Source: Thermococcus paralvinellae (GTDB lineage Archaea > Methanobacteriota_B > Thermococci > Thermococcales > Thermococcaceae). From it: a stretch of DNA of 64,000 nt. The position numbers were made by a program, and so were the translations under genes. Below, piece after piece: positions 56,811 through 64,000 of this stretch; position 1 is the stretch's first letter; the number at the start of each line of letters is the position of its first letter. The notes beneath the pieces were generated by a model. That model was given only the letters and a program-made list of their open reading frames with translations, was not told the origin of the DNA and did no database searches. The stretch is taken from contig NZ_CP006965.1 of the NCBI RefSeq assembly GCF_000517445.1, forward strand, positions 1 to 64,000, written 5' to 3'.

Positions 56811-57635
56811 ATGGAGAATATTAATGAACAAATTAGGATAATAGCAGAGCAATATGACATAGATTTGTCTAAGATAAAGGGTTCTGGACCAAATGGAGAA
56901 GTTACCCTCCACGACCTTGAAGCTTACATAAAAGAGCACTACTTTCCAAAAGTGAAGCAAGAAGTCAAGATTTTTGGAATTAGAAAGGTTATAGGGGATA
57001 GGCTTTCCAGAAGCTACAGAGAAGCAGTTCATGTAACTCTTAACATGGAGGTTGAGATGGACAAGATTATTGAAATAAGAGAAAAATTAGCAAAAAAACT
57101 TGAGAAGAAACCCTCATACACTGTTTTAATGCTTAAGTGTATTGCAAAAGCAATTAGAGATTTCATAGAGATAAATGCAACAATGGAAGGCAACAAGATA
57201 ATGATTTACGACAATATAAACATCAACATAGCTGTTGATAGTCCAATAGGTCTTATCACACCTGTTATTAGAGATGTGGACAAAAAAAGCTTGGAAGAAC
57301 TTTTAAGTGATTATCAAGATTTGGTTGAGAGGGCCAAAAAGGGCATTCTCAAGGAGAAAGACTTTGTTGGAGGGACTTTTACAGTGACAAACCTTGGCAT
57401 GTTTGGAATTGATTCTTTCACCCCAATAATTAATCCTCCACAGATAGCAATTTTAGGACTTAACAGAATTGTGAAAAAACCTGTAATAAAAGATGGGGAG
57501 ATTAAGATTTGCAACGTCATGAATCTATCTTTAAGTTTTGATCATAGGGCAATAGATGGAGCTCCAGCGGCTAGATTTCTACAAAAGGTTAAGCACTACC
57601 TGGAAAACCCAGAGGAAGTGTTTGAAGTTGAATGA
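56811..57635 (+). CDS. acoC: E2 acyltransferase core (peripheral-subunit-binding domain + catalytic domain)
   Basis: The 274-residue protein has a peripheral-subunit-binding domain at residues about 5-40 (IRIIAEQYDIDLSKIKGSGP, NGEVTLHDLEAYI) and the catalytic domain with MMEGNKIMIYDN-type strands, GGTFTVTNLGMFGIDSFTPI and the active-site HRAIDG in LSFDHRAIDGAPAARFLQ. It lacks the N-terminal lipoyl domain and linker of ordinary E2 proteins (about 400 residues), which are provided by the preceding gene. The ATG at 56811 is the most probable start; an in-frame GTG at 56802 overlaps the previous stop. It transfers the acyl group to CoA. Confidence 0.92.
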   Translation: MENINEQIRIIAEQYDIDLSKIKGSGPNGEVTLHDLEAYIKEHYFPKVKQEVKIFGIRKVIGDRLSRSYREAVHVTLNMEVEMDKIIEIREKLAKKLEKKPSYTVLMLKCIAKAIRDFIEINATMEGNKIMIYDNININIAVDSPIGLITPVIRDVDKKSLEELLSDYQDLVERAKKGILKEKDFVGGTFTVTNLGMFGIDSFTPIINPPQIAILGLNRIVKKPVIKDGEIKICNVMNLSLSFDHRAIDGAPAARFLQKVKHYLENPEEVFEVE

Positions 57636-58005
57636 GTGGAAAAGATATGTCATAGAAATTGGTATGGGAATTGATCAGCATGGCCAAGACTCAACAAAGG
57701 CCGCTATAAAAGCAGTTAAAGACGCTATAAGTAGAGTTTGTACAGTTGGATTGCTTGAGTTGTTTGAGCTTGATTTTGAAAGAGATGTAAGAGTCGAGGT
57801 TATTATAGGCGGTCCATATCCAGAAAAAGTCGATGTTGAAAAAGTTCGTAAGGCTATTCCACTAAAATGTGAGAAGGTCATTAACGTTGTTAATGGCGGA
57901 TTAAAAGGCCCAGGGATAGCCCTTGAAGAGTTTGGAGATAAGACGAACGAGATGTTAATAGCAGTAGCATTTATTACGATTTATGTAAGGGGAGAGCACA
58001 AATGA
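57622..58005 (+). CDS. Lin0512-family protein
   Basis: The protein of about 127 residues carries the Lin0512 signature close to its N-terminus (KRYVIEIGMGIDQHGQDSTK, then AAIKAVKDAISRVCTVGLLE), followed by VRVEVIIGGPYPEKVDVEKV and GLKGPGIALEEFGDKTNEM. No activity is known; family members occur beside acetoin-type dehydrogenase genes. The likely start is a TTG at 57622, preceded by GAGGAAG and overlapping the E2 stop by 14 nt; a further TTG at 57628 is an alternative. The 3' end overlaps acoX by 4 nt, so the genes are coupled. Confidence 0.75.
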   Translation: MKLNEWKRYVIEIGMGIDQHGQDSTKAAIKAVKDAISRVCTVGLLELFELDFERDVRVEVIIGGPYPEKVDVEKVRKAIPLKCEKVINVVNGGLKGPGIALEEFGDKTNEMLIAVAFITIYVRGEHK

Positions 58006-58982
58006 AAAAAGCGACCGTTGGGATTATTGCAAATCCGGAATCTGGAAGAGATATAAGAAGATTAATTGCTCATGCAAGTGTTTTTGACAACATGGAAAAG
58101 GTGAGCATAGTTAAAAGATTATTAATGATACTTCAAAGCTTTGGTGTTGAAAAAGTCTTAGCTATGCCAGAGACATTTGGGATTGTTCCAGCGGCAATGC
58201 ACTTAATAGAAGAGCATTTGAATTTGGAAGTTGAGTTTCTTCCTATAAAGGTCTTTGGAACTTGGAGGGACACTTATGAAGCAACAAAGCTAATGAAAGA
58301 TAAAGTGAGTGTCATAATTGTTATTGGAGGGGATGGGACTAATAGAGTAGTAGCAAAAGTCTGTGGGGATACACCAATAATGCCAATCTCAACAGGAACT
58401 AACAACGTTTTCCCATACATGATAGAAGCAACAATAGCAGCTGAAGCAGTTGTAGCAATAGCTACGGGTATCGTAAAGCCTGAGGAAGGAACTTACAAAG
58501 CTAAAAGGGTCGAAATTTTTGAAGAGGGTGAGCTAAAAGATATAGCGTTGATAGACGCTGCTGCAACCACACACTCTTTTGTTGGTTCGAGAGCTGTTTG
58601 GAAGCCTGAATATCTAAAGGAAATTGTTGTGAGCATATGTTCGCCTTCAAATATTGGACTAAGCTCAATTCCGGGGATAATAAAAGAGATACGTGAAGAT
58701 GAGGATTTGGGTTTATATGCTGAGCTTGGAGAGGGAAAGAAGATAAGGGCACCAATAGCTCCTGGAGTTTTAAGAGAAGTTAGTATTAAGAGCTATAGAA
58801 CCTTAGAGCTCGGAGAAGAAGTTGAAATAAAAACTACACCCTCTTTATTTGCTTTGGATGGTGAGAGAGAAGCTGAAGTAAAGGGAGAAGTTACAGCAAG
58901 AGTTACGAGAAATGGACCGAGGGTTATAGATTATCAGAAGACACTGAAGATTGCAGCTGAGAGGGGATTCTTTGACGGCTAA
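58002..58982 (+). CDS. acoX: AcoX-like ATP-NAD kinase-fold protein
   Basis: The 326-residue protein has the NAD-kinase fold: VGIIANPESGRDIRRLIAHA, the GGDGTNR motif (IIVIGGDGTNRVVAKVCGD) and PISTGTNNVFP. These match AcoX, encoded in bacterial acetoin-catabolism operons, where its substrate is unresolved. The C-terminal beta-rich half (AELGEGKKIRAPIAPGVL) is as in the family. The ATG at 58002 overlaps the preceding stop (ATGA) with GGGGAG upstream. The 3' end overlaps the convergent lipoate ligase gene by 4 nt. Confidence 0.88.
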   Translation: MKKATVGIIANPESGRDIRRLIAHASVFDNMEKVSIVKRLLMILQSFGVEKVLAMPETFGIVPAAMHLIEEHLNLEVEFLPIKVFGTWRDTYEATKLMKDKVSVIIVIGGDGTNRVVAKVCGDTPIMPISTGTNNVFPYMIEATIAAEAVVAIATGIVKPEEGTYKAKRVEIFEEGELKDIALIDAAATTHSFVGSRAVWKPEYLKEIVVSICSPSNIGLSSIPGIIKEIREDEDLGLYAELGEGKKIRAPIAPGVLREVSIKSYRTLELGEEVEIKTTPSLFALDGEREAEVKGEVTARVTRNGPRVIDYQKTLKIAAERGFFDG

Positions 58983-59776
58983 CTTTCTAGAATCTCATTT
59001 ATTTCCTTTTCAATTTCTTTTTCATCTATTTTAGGTGGCACTTTGAAGTTCCATTCGTCTTTCGAGTACTTTTCTTTGAGAAGAATATTGGCAATGTTGA
59101 GTTCCTCCTTTCTTGGCTCATCAAAATAGTAATCACTCATGAGTATTTTTGAATAGCTGGAGATTAAGGCATTCATAATTTCATCAACACTAACATTTCC
59201 AAGAAATGATGAAAGGTTGGCAACCCGGTATTTTACGGGATCTATTGACGGTTTAATAGTTTTTGGAATTTTCAAAAGAAGGTAAAGCATTTTTAAGTCT
59301 GAATTTACCAAAATTGAACCATGCAAAAACAATACAGCCCATTTTATGCTTGCTGCAGTGCCAGAAACTTTTCTTTCGTTCACTACGATGTCATTAGTGT
59401 TCCTCACATATGCATTAACTCCTAGCTTTTTTAGAGCAAGCAACGTGCCTTTTAGGAGTTCATTATAAAGATAAGAGATTGGGAACTTAACGTCTCTTTT
59501 TATTACCAAAGAATAATTGACACAGCCAATATCATGATAAACAGTTCCTCCTCCGCTGAAGCGTCGAACTATCGGGATTTTTCTCTCCCTAGCCACTAAA
59601 AGATTGATGTCTTCCTCGGGATTTCTAAAGTACCCTAAAATCAGAGCTTTTTCATTTTTCCATATCCTTAACGTATCATCAACTAAATCCTTTGACCTAG
59701 CTCTCGCTAAAGCTTCTTCAAAAGCCAAGTTTAGATAGGGATTCTTTGGAGTTTCATAAGTGAGTATTCTTAGCAT
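58979..59776 (-). CDS. lplA: Lipoate-protein ligase A family protein
   Basis: The 265-residue protein shows the lipoate-protein ligase/transferase pattern: NLAFEEALARARSKDLVDDT, the signature RRFSGGGTVYHDIGCVNYSL, and NDIVVNERKVSGTAASIKWA with the catalytic Lys in RKVSG. It attaches lipoate to the Lys of the lipoyl domain encoded 2 kb away. A C-terminal part (IDEKEIEKEINEILES) completes the protein. The gene is convergent with acoX. No lipoyl synthase is present in this window, so lipoate must be taken up or made elsewhere. Confidence 0.9.
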   Translation of the reverse strand: MLRILTYETPKNPYLNLAFEEALARARSKDLVDDTLRIWKNEKALILGYFRNPEEDINLLVARERKIPIVRRFSGGGTVYHDIGCVNYSLVIKRDVKFPISYLYNELLKGTLLALKKLGVNAYVRNTNDIVVNERKVSGTAASIKWAVLFLHGSILVNSDLKMLYLLLKIPKTIKPSIDPVKYRVANLSSFLGNVSVDEIMNALISSYSKILMSDYYFDEPRKEELNIANILLKEKYSKDEWNFKVPPKIDEKEIEKEINEILES

Positions 59777-59920
59777 GTTTTAGAGTTTGGGAGTTGTGGG
59801 TTAAATAGTTTGATGATCTCAGTTATGATAAATCAAAGCCTTAAAAGTGAAAATTTAGAATTCTCGAAAATGTAAACCATAAGGTTTTTAAAACTGCACT
59901 ATTGTATAGAGAGATGGAGT

Positions 59921-60008
59921 GCGGGGGTTGCCGAGCCTGGTCAAAGGCGGTGGACTCAAGATCCACTCCCGTAGGGGTTCCGGGGTTCAAATCCCCGCCC
60001 CCGCACCA
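59921..60008 (+). tRNA. tRNA-Leu (CAA anticodon), class II
   Basis: The 88-nt sequence folds as a class II tRNA: acceptor GCGGGGG pairs with CCCCCGC (59998-60004), an anticodon stem GTGGA/TCCAC encloses the loop CTCAAGA (anticodon CAA), a long variable arm follows, and the T-arm CGGGGTTCAAATCCCCG is canonical. CCA is encoded at 60006-60008. A TATA-like GTTTTTAAAAC lies at 59884-59894, about 30 nt upstream. No intron is present. Confidence 0.97.
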
Positions 60009-60044
60009 CAACAAACTCTCAAACTCTTCTGAGAAAAATTTACT

Positions 60045-61442
60045 CTAATTAGCAGTTTTTCTGATATCTCCTTCGATAATCCTCTTCATCCAAGAGCCTT
60101 TGAAGAACCACAGCAACGCTACCCCAGAAGCTATAAAGTTACTCAATCCCATGCCCAAGAAAACACCTTTTGAAGACATGAAGATGTGGTATCCTAAAAT
60201 ATAGCTTAAAGGAATTCTAAGCCCCCAAAGCCTTAGAATTCCCAATATCATGCTCTTCTTTGTATGCCCTGAACTCCTAAAGACATTATCAACAACCATG
60301 AAAATGCCGTTGAAAAACGGCACTGAAATGAGGAAGTACTTCAGCACTATTGCGCTCTCCGATATTACCGCGGGATCATTTAGGAATACCCTAAAAACTT
60401 GAACCCTAAAAATCCCAATTAAAAGAATCGCAATGCTGGCAAGAGTAAAGTTAACCATCATGGTCCTTTCAGCGATTTTCTTTGCCCTCCCATACTTCTC
60501 TGCCCCAATATTTTGGGCAATCATCGTTCCCATTGCCATTGAAATTCCTCTTGAAATGCTCGTCAGAAAGTTCACCAAACGGGTTGTTATGGTGTAAGCG
60601 GCGTAAGTAACGTCTCCAAATCCAAAGATAATTCTAGTTAAAATTACAAATCCAAAGCTGTTGGCTGAGGATCCTATGCTTGAAGGCAGACCCACTCTGA
60701 ATATTTTTGCGTAGAAGCTCCAGTCTGGTTTTAAATCTTCTTTTGTTAGGTGAATGCCCACTTTTCCAGCTAACAGAAGGTATGCTCCAATTATTGAGCC
60801 GGTAGTGTTTGAGATTATTGTAGCTAATGCAGCTCCCGCTACACCAAGTTCTGGGAAGCCGAACAAGCCGAAAATTAAGAGGGGGTCAAGAACTATATTC
60901 AAACCCACTGTGAAAAAGCTTATCTTAACAGGAGTTTTCGTGTCTCCAGTTGCTCTCATGAGGAAGCTGAATGACATGAAACTGAAGGCAAATGGTATTC
61001 CAGCAAAGATTATCCTCGTGTAGCTTAAGGAATACGGATATACGTTTTCGGTAACCTTCATGAACCTCAAGGCATAGGGGACTATCAGGTAGCCAACAAC
61101 AGCGACGATGGAAGCAAAGATAAACATTAGCGAATACAGTGCTCCAGCAGCTCTTTCAGCTTTCTTGTATTCTTCTGCTCCTATGTACTGTCCCACAAAT
61201 GCAAATCCCGCTGTTGCAAAGCCCATTCCGAGGCTCATGAGTGTTCCAATTAGAGGCCATGCAACACCCGGGGCAGATAGTGCTTCTCTCCCAATTCTGC
61301 CTAACCAAAAAGTGTCTGTTATATTATAAAGCACTTGGATTATGTTGTTCACTATTAAAGGCCAAGCTAGTCTAAAAAGGGTCTTTTCTATATTGCCTTC
61401 AACGATTTCTTGTCTCATCTTGTGTATTTTTGGTGCCGTCAT
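60045..61442 (-). CDS. MATE-family multidrug efflux transporter
   Basis: The 465-residue protein has twelve predicted helices and MATE signatures (FRLAWPLIVNNIIQVLYNIT, DTFWLGRIGREALSAPGVAW, and GTMIAQNIGAEKYGRAKKIA in the second half). It should export cationic drugs or metabolites with Na+ or H+. The ATG at 61442 (MTAPKIHKM) lies about 25-28 nt from a TATA-like CTTATATCT near 61470 on the minus strand, so the mRNA may be leaderless. No regulator is adjacent. Confidence 0.9.
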   Translation of the reverse strand: MTAPKIHKMRQEIVEGNIEKTLFRLAWPLIVNNIIQVLYNITDTFWLGRIGREALSAPGVAWPLIGTLMSLGMGFATAGFAFVGQYIGAEEYKKAERAAGALYSLMFIFASIVAVVGYLIVPYALRFMKVTENVYPYSLSYTRIIFAGIPFAFSFMSFSFLMRATGDTKTPVKISFFTVGLNIVLDPLLIFGLFGFPELGVAGAALATIISNTTGSIIGAYLLLAGKVGIHLTKEDLKPDWSFYAKIFRVGLPSSIGSSANSFGFVILTRIIFGFGDVTYAAYTITTRLVNFLTSISRGISMAMGTMIAQNIGAEKYGRAKKIAERTMMVNFTLASIAILLIGIFRVQVFRVFLNDPAVISESAIVLKYFLISVPFFNGIFMVVDNVFRSSGHTKKSMILGILRLWGLRIPLSYILGYHIFMSSKGVFLGMGLSNFIASGVALLWFFKGSWMKRIIEGDIRKTAN

Positions 61443-61595
61443 TATTACTCAAATGACTATCGAAATGTTAAGATATAAGCTTTGTGGAACTTGAAAGTGG
61501 TAAAGTGATAGTATGGAAAAGCACGTCAATACTGCACTAAATGTTATATAGCAGAATCCAGAGAGAATCAAAATGTGGAAAAAAGAGAACAAAAA
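61443..61595. other. Short intergenic region between MATE gene and ppsA
   Basis: These 153 nt are AT-rich and carry the MATE promoter. I see no guide-RNA boxes, tRNA or hairpin of note. Confidence 0.3.
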
Positions 61596-63962
61596 TCAGA
61601 AGAGGTCTTCTTCGTCCTTAAAGATTTGCCTTCTTGCAGCCTCGAGCATTATCTTGCGCTCTTCTTGTGCAACGACCTTTCTGATTAATTCAACGGCATC
61701 TGGGTTGGCTGAGATGCTGTCAATTCCAAGTCTGACAAGGATTCTTGCCATCTTTGGATCACTTCCTGCCTGTCCACAGATGCTTGTCTCAACGCCGTAC
61801 TTCTTACAGACCTTAATGACGTGCTTGATGAGCTTAAGCACAGCTGGGTGTGTCTCATCGTAGAGCTTTGCAACTCTCTCGTTGTCTCTATCAAGAGCGA
61901 GTGTGTACTGGGTGAGGTCGTTTGTACCGAAGCTTATGAAATCAATTCCCTCCTTGATAAGGTCCTCAATGATTATTGCAGCTGCTGGAACCTCAATCAT
62001 GACACCAAAGGCAACATCCTTGTGTGGCTCAAGGCCGACTTCTCTTGCAATCCTCTTTGCTTCTCTGATCTGGTATGGATGGCTGACGAGTGGGAGCATT
62101 ACACCGACGTTGTTGTAGCCTTCCTCAACGACCTTCTTGATTGCAGTGAACTCTGCCTTAAGGAGCTCTGGCTGGTCGAGGCTTCTTCTAATTCCTCTCC
62201 ATCCGAGCATTGGGTTTCTCTCGTCTGGCTCGTCTTCTCCACCTGGCATCTCCTTGAACTCGTTTGTTGGAGCATCTAATGTTCTATACCAGACTGGTCT
62301 TGGATAGAATGCAGCTGCAACTGTTCTGATGCCATCAGCGAGCTTCTCAACGAGCTCGTCGAACTTTCCTTCCTTGATGAACTTGATTGGGTGCTGTCCG
62401 ATTGTGAGGATCATGTGTTCAGCTCTAAGCAGTCCAACACCGTCTGCACCTGTTGCAGCAGCTCTCTCAGCGACCTCCGGCATTGAAACATTGACCTTGA
62501 CCATTGTTCCTGTGACGAGTGGAGCGCCTGCAACGACAACCTTTCCTTCGGCCTTCTCTTCTTTCTCCTTCTTGACAAGGCTCTTGACGATTCCCTTGTA
62601 AACGAGACCTCTTGTACCATCAACTGTGACGTAATCACCAGTCTTGAGTTTCTTGGTCGCCTCCTTTGTACCAACAACACATGGAATTCCAAGCTCTCTT
62701 GAAACGATTGCAGCGTGGCTTGTTCTTCCACCTTCATCTGTTACAATTGCAGCAGCTCTCTTCATTGCTGGAACCATATCTGGGTTTGTCATGGTTGTAA
62801 CAAGAATGTCTCCTTCTTTGACCTTGTCGATCTCACTGGCATCAAAGATTACGACAACTTTACCTGCACCAATTCCGGGTGAAGCGCCGAGACCCTTGAG
62901 AATAACCTCTGCCTCTTCAACTTCCTCAACTTCTTCTCCGCTGACTTCTTCTTTGAGTGTTGTAATTGGTCTTGATTGGACAATGTAGAGCTTTCCATCA
63001 TCCTTGTCATAAGCCCACTCGATGTCCTGTGGCCATCCGTAGTGCTCCTCAATCTTTGCACCAATCTTAGCGACTTCAATTATCTGTTCGTCTGTGAGGA
63101 CTTGCTTCTCAACCCACTCTGGGCCGAGGTACTCAGCAACCTTAACGTAAACGGTTCCTTTTTTAGTCTCTGGGTTTCTAACAACCATAACTTCCTTCTT
63201 TGCGATGAACTTCTCCTTAATCTTCCATGTTCCCTTCTCGACGATGTACTCGTCTGGTGTAACTGAACCGCTAACGACAGCTTCACCAAGTCCCCAAGAA
63301 GCGTTAATCATAATCTCATTTCTGTTGTTTGTAACTGGGTTAGCTGTGAACATAACACCGCTCTTCTCGCTGTTGACCATCTTCTGAACCACTGCTGAGA
63401 GGTAAACCTTCATGTGATCAAATCCTTGCTTCTCTCTATAGAAGGTAGCTCTTGCAGTCCAGAGTGAAGCCCAACACTTCTTAACTTTATCAATAACGTC
63501 ATCAGCACCGAGAACGTCTAAGTATGTCTCCTGCTGACCAGCGAATGAAGCCTCAGGTAAGTCTTCAGCGGTAGCTGATGATCTGACAGCAACGTAAACC
63601 TCATCCTTACCAAATCTTTGACTAAGCTCTTTGTAAGCTTCTCTAATTTCCTTTTCAATTTCTTCTGGCATTGGAAGTGAAATGATCTTCTCTCTAATCT
63701 TGGCGGTGTTTTCTTGTAATTGCTTTGAGTCGTCAACGTTGGTCTTGCTGATTATGTCCATAATCCACTCTTGGAGTGTTCTTCCATCTTCGACCTTAAC
63801 ATTTTCAACAAAGTACTTGTATGCCTCAGCTGTAACACAGAACCCTGGTGGAACTGGAATTCCAGCCCTTGTCATTTCTCCAAGGTTTGCACCCTTTCCA
63901 CCAACAAGTGGCACATCTTCCTTGCTCAGTTCCTCAAACCACTTTATGAATTTGTACGCCAT
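61596..63962 (-). CDS. ppsA: Phosphoenolpyruvate synthase
   Basis: The 788-residue protein has the N-terminal ATP-grasp domain (VPLVGGKGANLGEMTRAGIP, YVAVRSSATAEDLPEASFAG), the phosphohistidine swivelling domain with GGRTSHAAIVSRELGIPCVV, and the C-terminal TIM barrel with the active-site GVETSICGQAGSDPKMA. It interconverts pyruvate + ATP and PEP + AMP + Pi, used in gluconeogenesis and perhaps glycolysis in Thermococcales. The ATG at 63962 has AAGGAGGGATTG upstream. Codon bias is strong, suggesting high expression. The promoter is partly beyond the window end. Confidence 0.96.
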   Translation of the reverse strand: MAYKFIKWFEELSKEDVPLVGGKGANLGEMTRAGIPVPPGFCVTAEAYKYFVENVKVEDGRTLQEWIMDIISKTNVDDSKQLQENTAKIREKIISLPMPEEIEKEIREAYKELSQRFGKDEVYVAVRSSATAEDLPEASFAGQQETYLDVLGADDVIDKVKKCWASLWTARATFYREKQGFDHMKVYLSAVVQKMVNSEKSGVMFTANPVTNNRNEIMINASWGLGEAVVSGSVTPDEYIVEKGTWKIKEKFIAKKEVMVVRNPETKKGTVYVKVAEYLGPEWVEKQVLTDEQIIEVAKIGAKIEEHYGWPQDIEWAYDKDDGKLYIVQSRPITTLKEEVSGEEVEEVEEAEVILKGLGASPGIGAGKVVVIFDASEIDKVKEGDILVTTMTNPDMVPAMKRAAAIVTDEGGRTSHAAIVSRELGIPCVVGTKEATKKLKTGDYVTVDGTRGLVYKGIVKSLVKKEKEEKAEGKVVVAGAPLVTGTMVKVNVSMPEVAERAAATGADGVGLLRAEHMILTIGQHPIKFIKEGKFDELVEKLADGIRTVAAAFYPRPVWYRTLDAPTNEFKEMPGGEDEPDERNPMLGWRGIRRSLDQPELLKAEFTAIKKVVEEGYNNVGVMLPLVSHPYQIREAKRIAREVGLEPHKDVAFGVMIEVPAAAIIIEDLIKEGIDFISFGTNDLTQYTLALDRDNERVAKLYDETHPAVLKLIKHVIKVCKKYGVETSICGQAGSDPKMARILVRLGIDSISANPDAVELIRKVVAQEERKIMLEAARRQIFKDEEDLF

Positions 63963-64000
63963 TTCAATCCCTCCTTTTTAGAATAACCGATGGTGATATA

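Noticed and set aside
56541-57032. 163-codon antisense frame over the lipoyl domain and E2
   Set aside because: It overlaps two well-supported genes and the divergent promoter, and has no family-like sequence.
59805-59850. TTGATGA sequence as C box of a guide RNA before tRNA-Leu
   Set aside because: No D box or terminal stem lies at the correct distance.
61821-62279. 152-codon plus-strand frame opposite ppsA
   Set aside because: It lies wholly within ppsA, with repetitive Leu/Cys/Trp composition from codon bias and no start signal.

Overview
The window is a chromosomal segment of a hyperthermophilic euryarchaeon of the order Thermococcales, most likely an AT-rich Thermococcus. The glutamate dehydrogenase is nearly identical in sequence style to the Pyrococcus/Thermococcus enzyme. 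Tungsten oxidoreductase, two GH57 enzymes, PEP synthase, a class II ribonucleotide reductase with an intein, archaeal proteasome beta subunit, FttA/aCPSF1, archaeal CCA-adding enzyme and RqcH all fit. Genes are dense, often overlap by 4 to 40 nt, use ATG/GTG/TTG starts and carry GGAGGTG-type ribosome binding sites; TATA boxes are of the archaeal TTTATATA type.

Layout. 1-2 kb: a membrane protein and two VapBC-type toxin-antitoxin pairs, one with a toxin that has lost its centre. 2-10 kb: two divergent envelope clusters, a MoxR / DUF58 / DUF4350 / DUF4129-like operon on the minus strand and a membrane / DUF1616 / TasA-camelysin-like operon on the plus strand. 10-12 kb: HAD phosphatase and two ferritin-like proteins. 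12-16 kb: nrdJ with a LAGLIDADG intein. 16-20 kb: two P-loop-less RecA/KaiC-like paralogues, a phosphoribosyltransferase, ThpR, and an AAA/DUF4143 ATPase behind paired palindromic operators. 20-25 kb: CCA-adding enzyme, a GH57 enzyme and an IS200/IS605 element (tnpA, tnpB, omega-RNA-like right end). 25-29 kb: tungsten aldehyde oxidoreductase with a four-cluster ferredoxin, a MoaD-like protein and a frameshifted OsmC gene. 29-34 kb: transporters, DUF116, a box H/ACA guide RNA, DUF835 and XTP/ITP phosphatase. 34-41 kb: ileS, a radical SAM protein and rqcH. 41-46 kb: GH57 branching enzyme, a PII protein with a shortened T-loop, and a MetP/MetS-like NSS transporter with its 36-residue subunit. 46-54 kb: box C/D RNA, gdhA, an ATPase-like protein, psmB, fttA, a threonine-synthase-like regulator, an EMC6-like protein and rpiA. 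54-60 kb: an acetoin-dehydrogenase-like cluster with lipoate ligase, then tRNA-Leu(CAA). 60-64 kb: MATE exporter and ppsA.

The most notable items are: (1) a complete-looking 2-oxoacid/acetoin dehydrogenase cluster (E1 alpha, E1 beta, a stand-alone lipoyl domain, an E2 core without its own lipoyl domain, Lin0512-family and DUF6506-like proteins, AcoX-like kinase, LplA) in an organism group that normally oxidises 2-oxoacids with ferredoxin enzymes; (2) two guide RNAs readable from the sequence, one H/ACA with a predicted 23S rRNA target; (3) a threonine-synthase fold that has lost its PLP lysine and gained a winged-helix domain, suggesting a regulator; (4) a PII protein with most of its T-loop apex missing; (5) repeated operator-like motifs upstream of gdhA; and (6) paired palindromes bracketing the TATA box of an ATPase gene.
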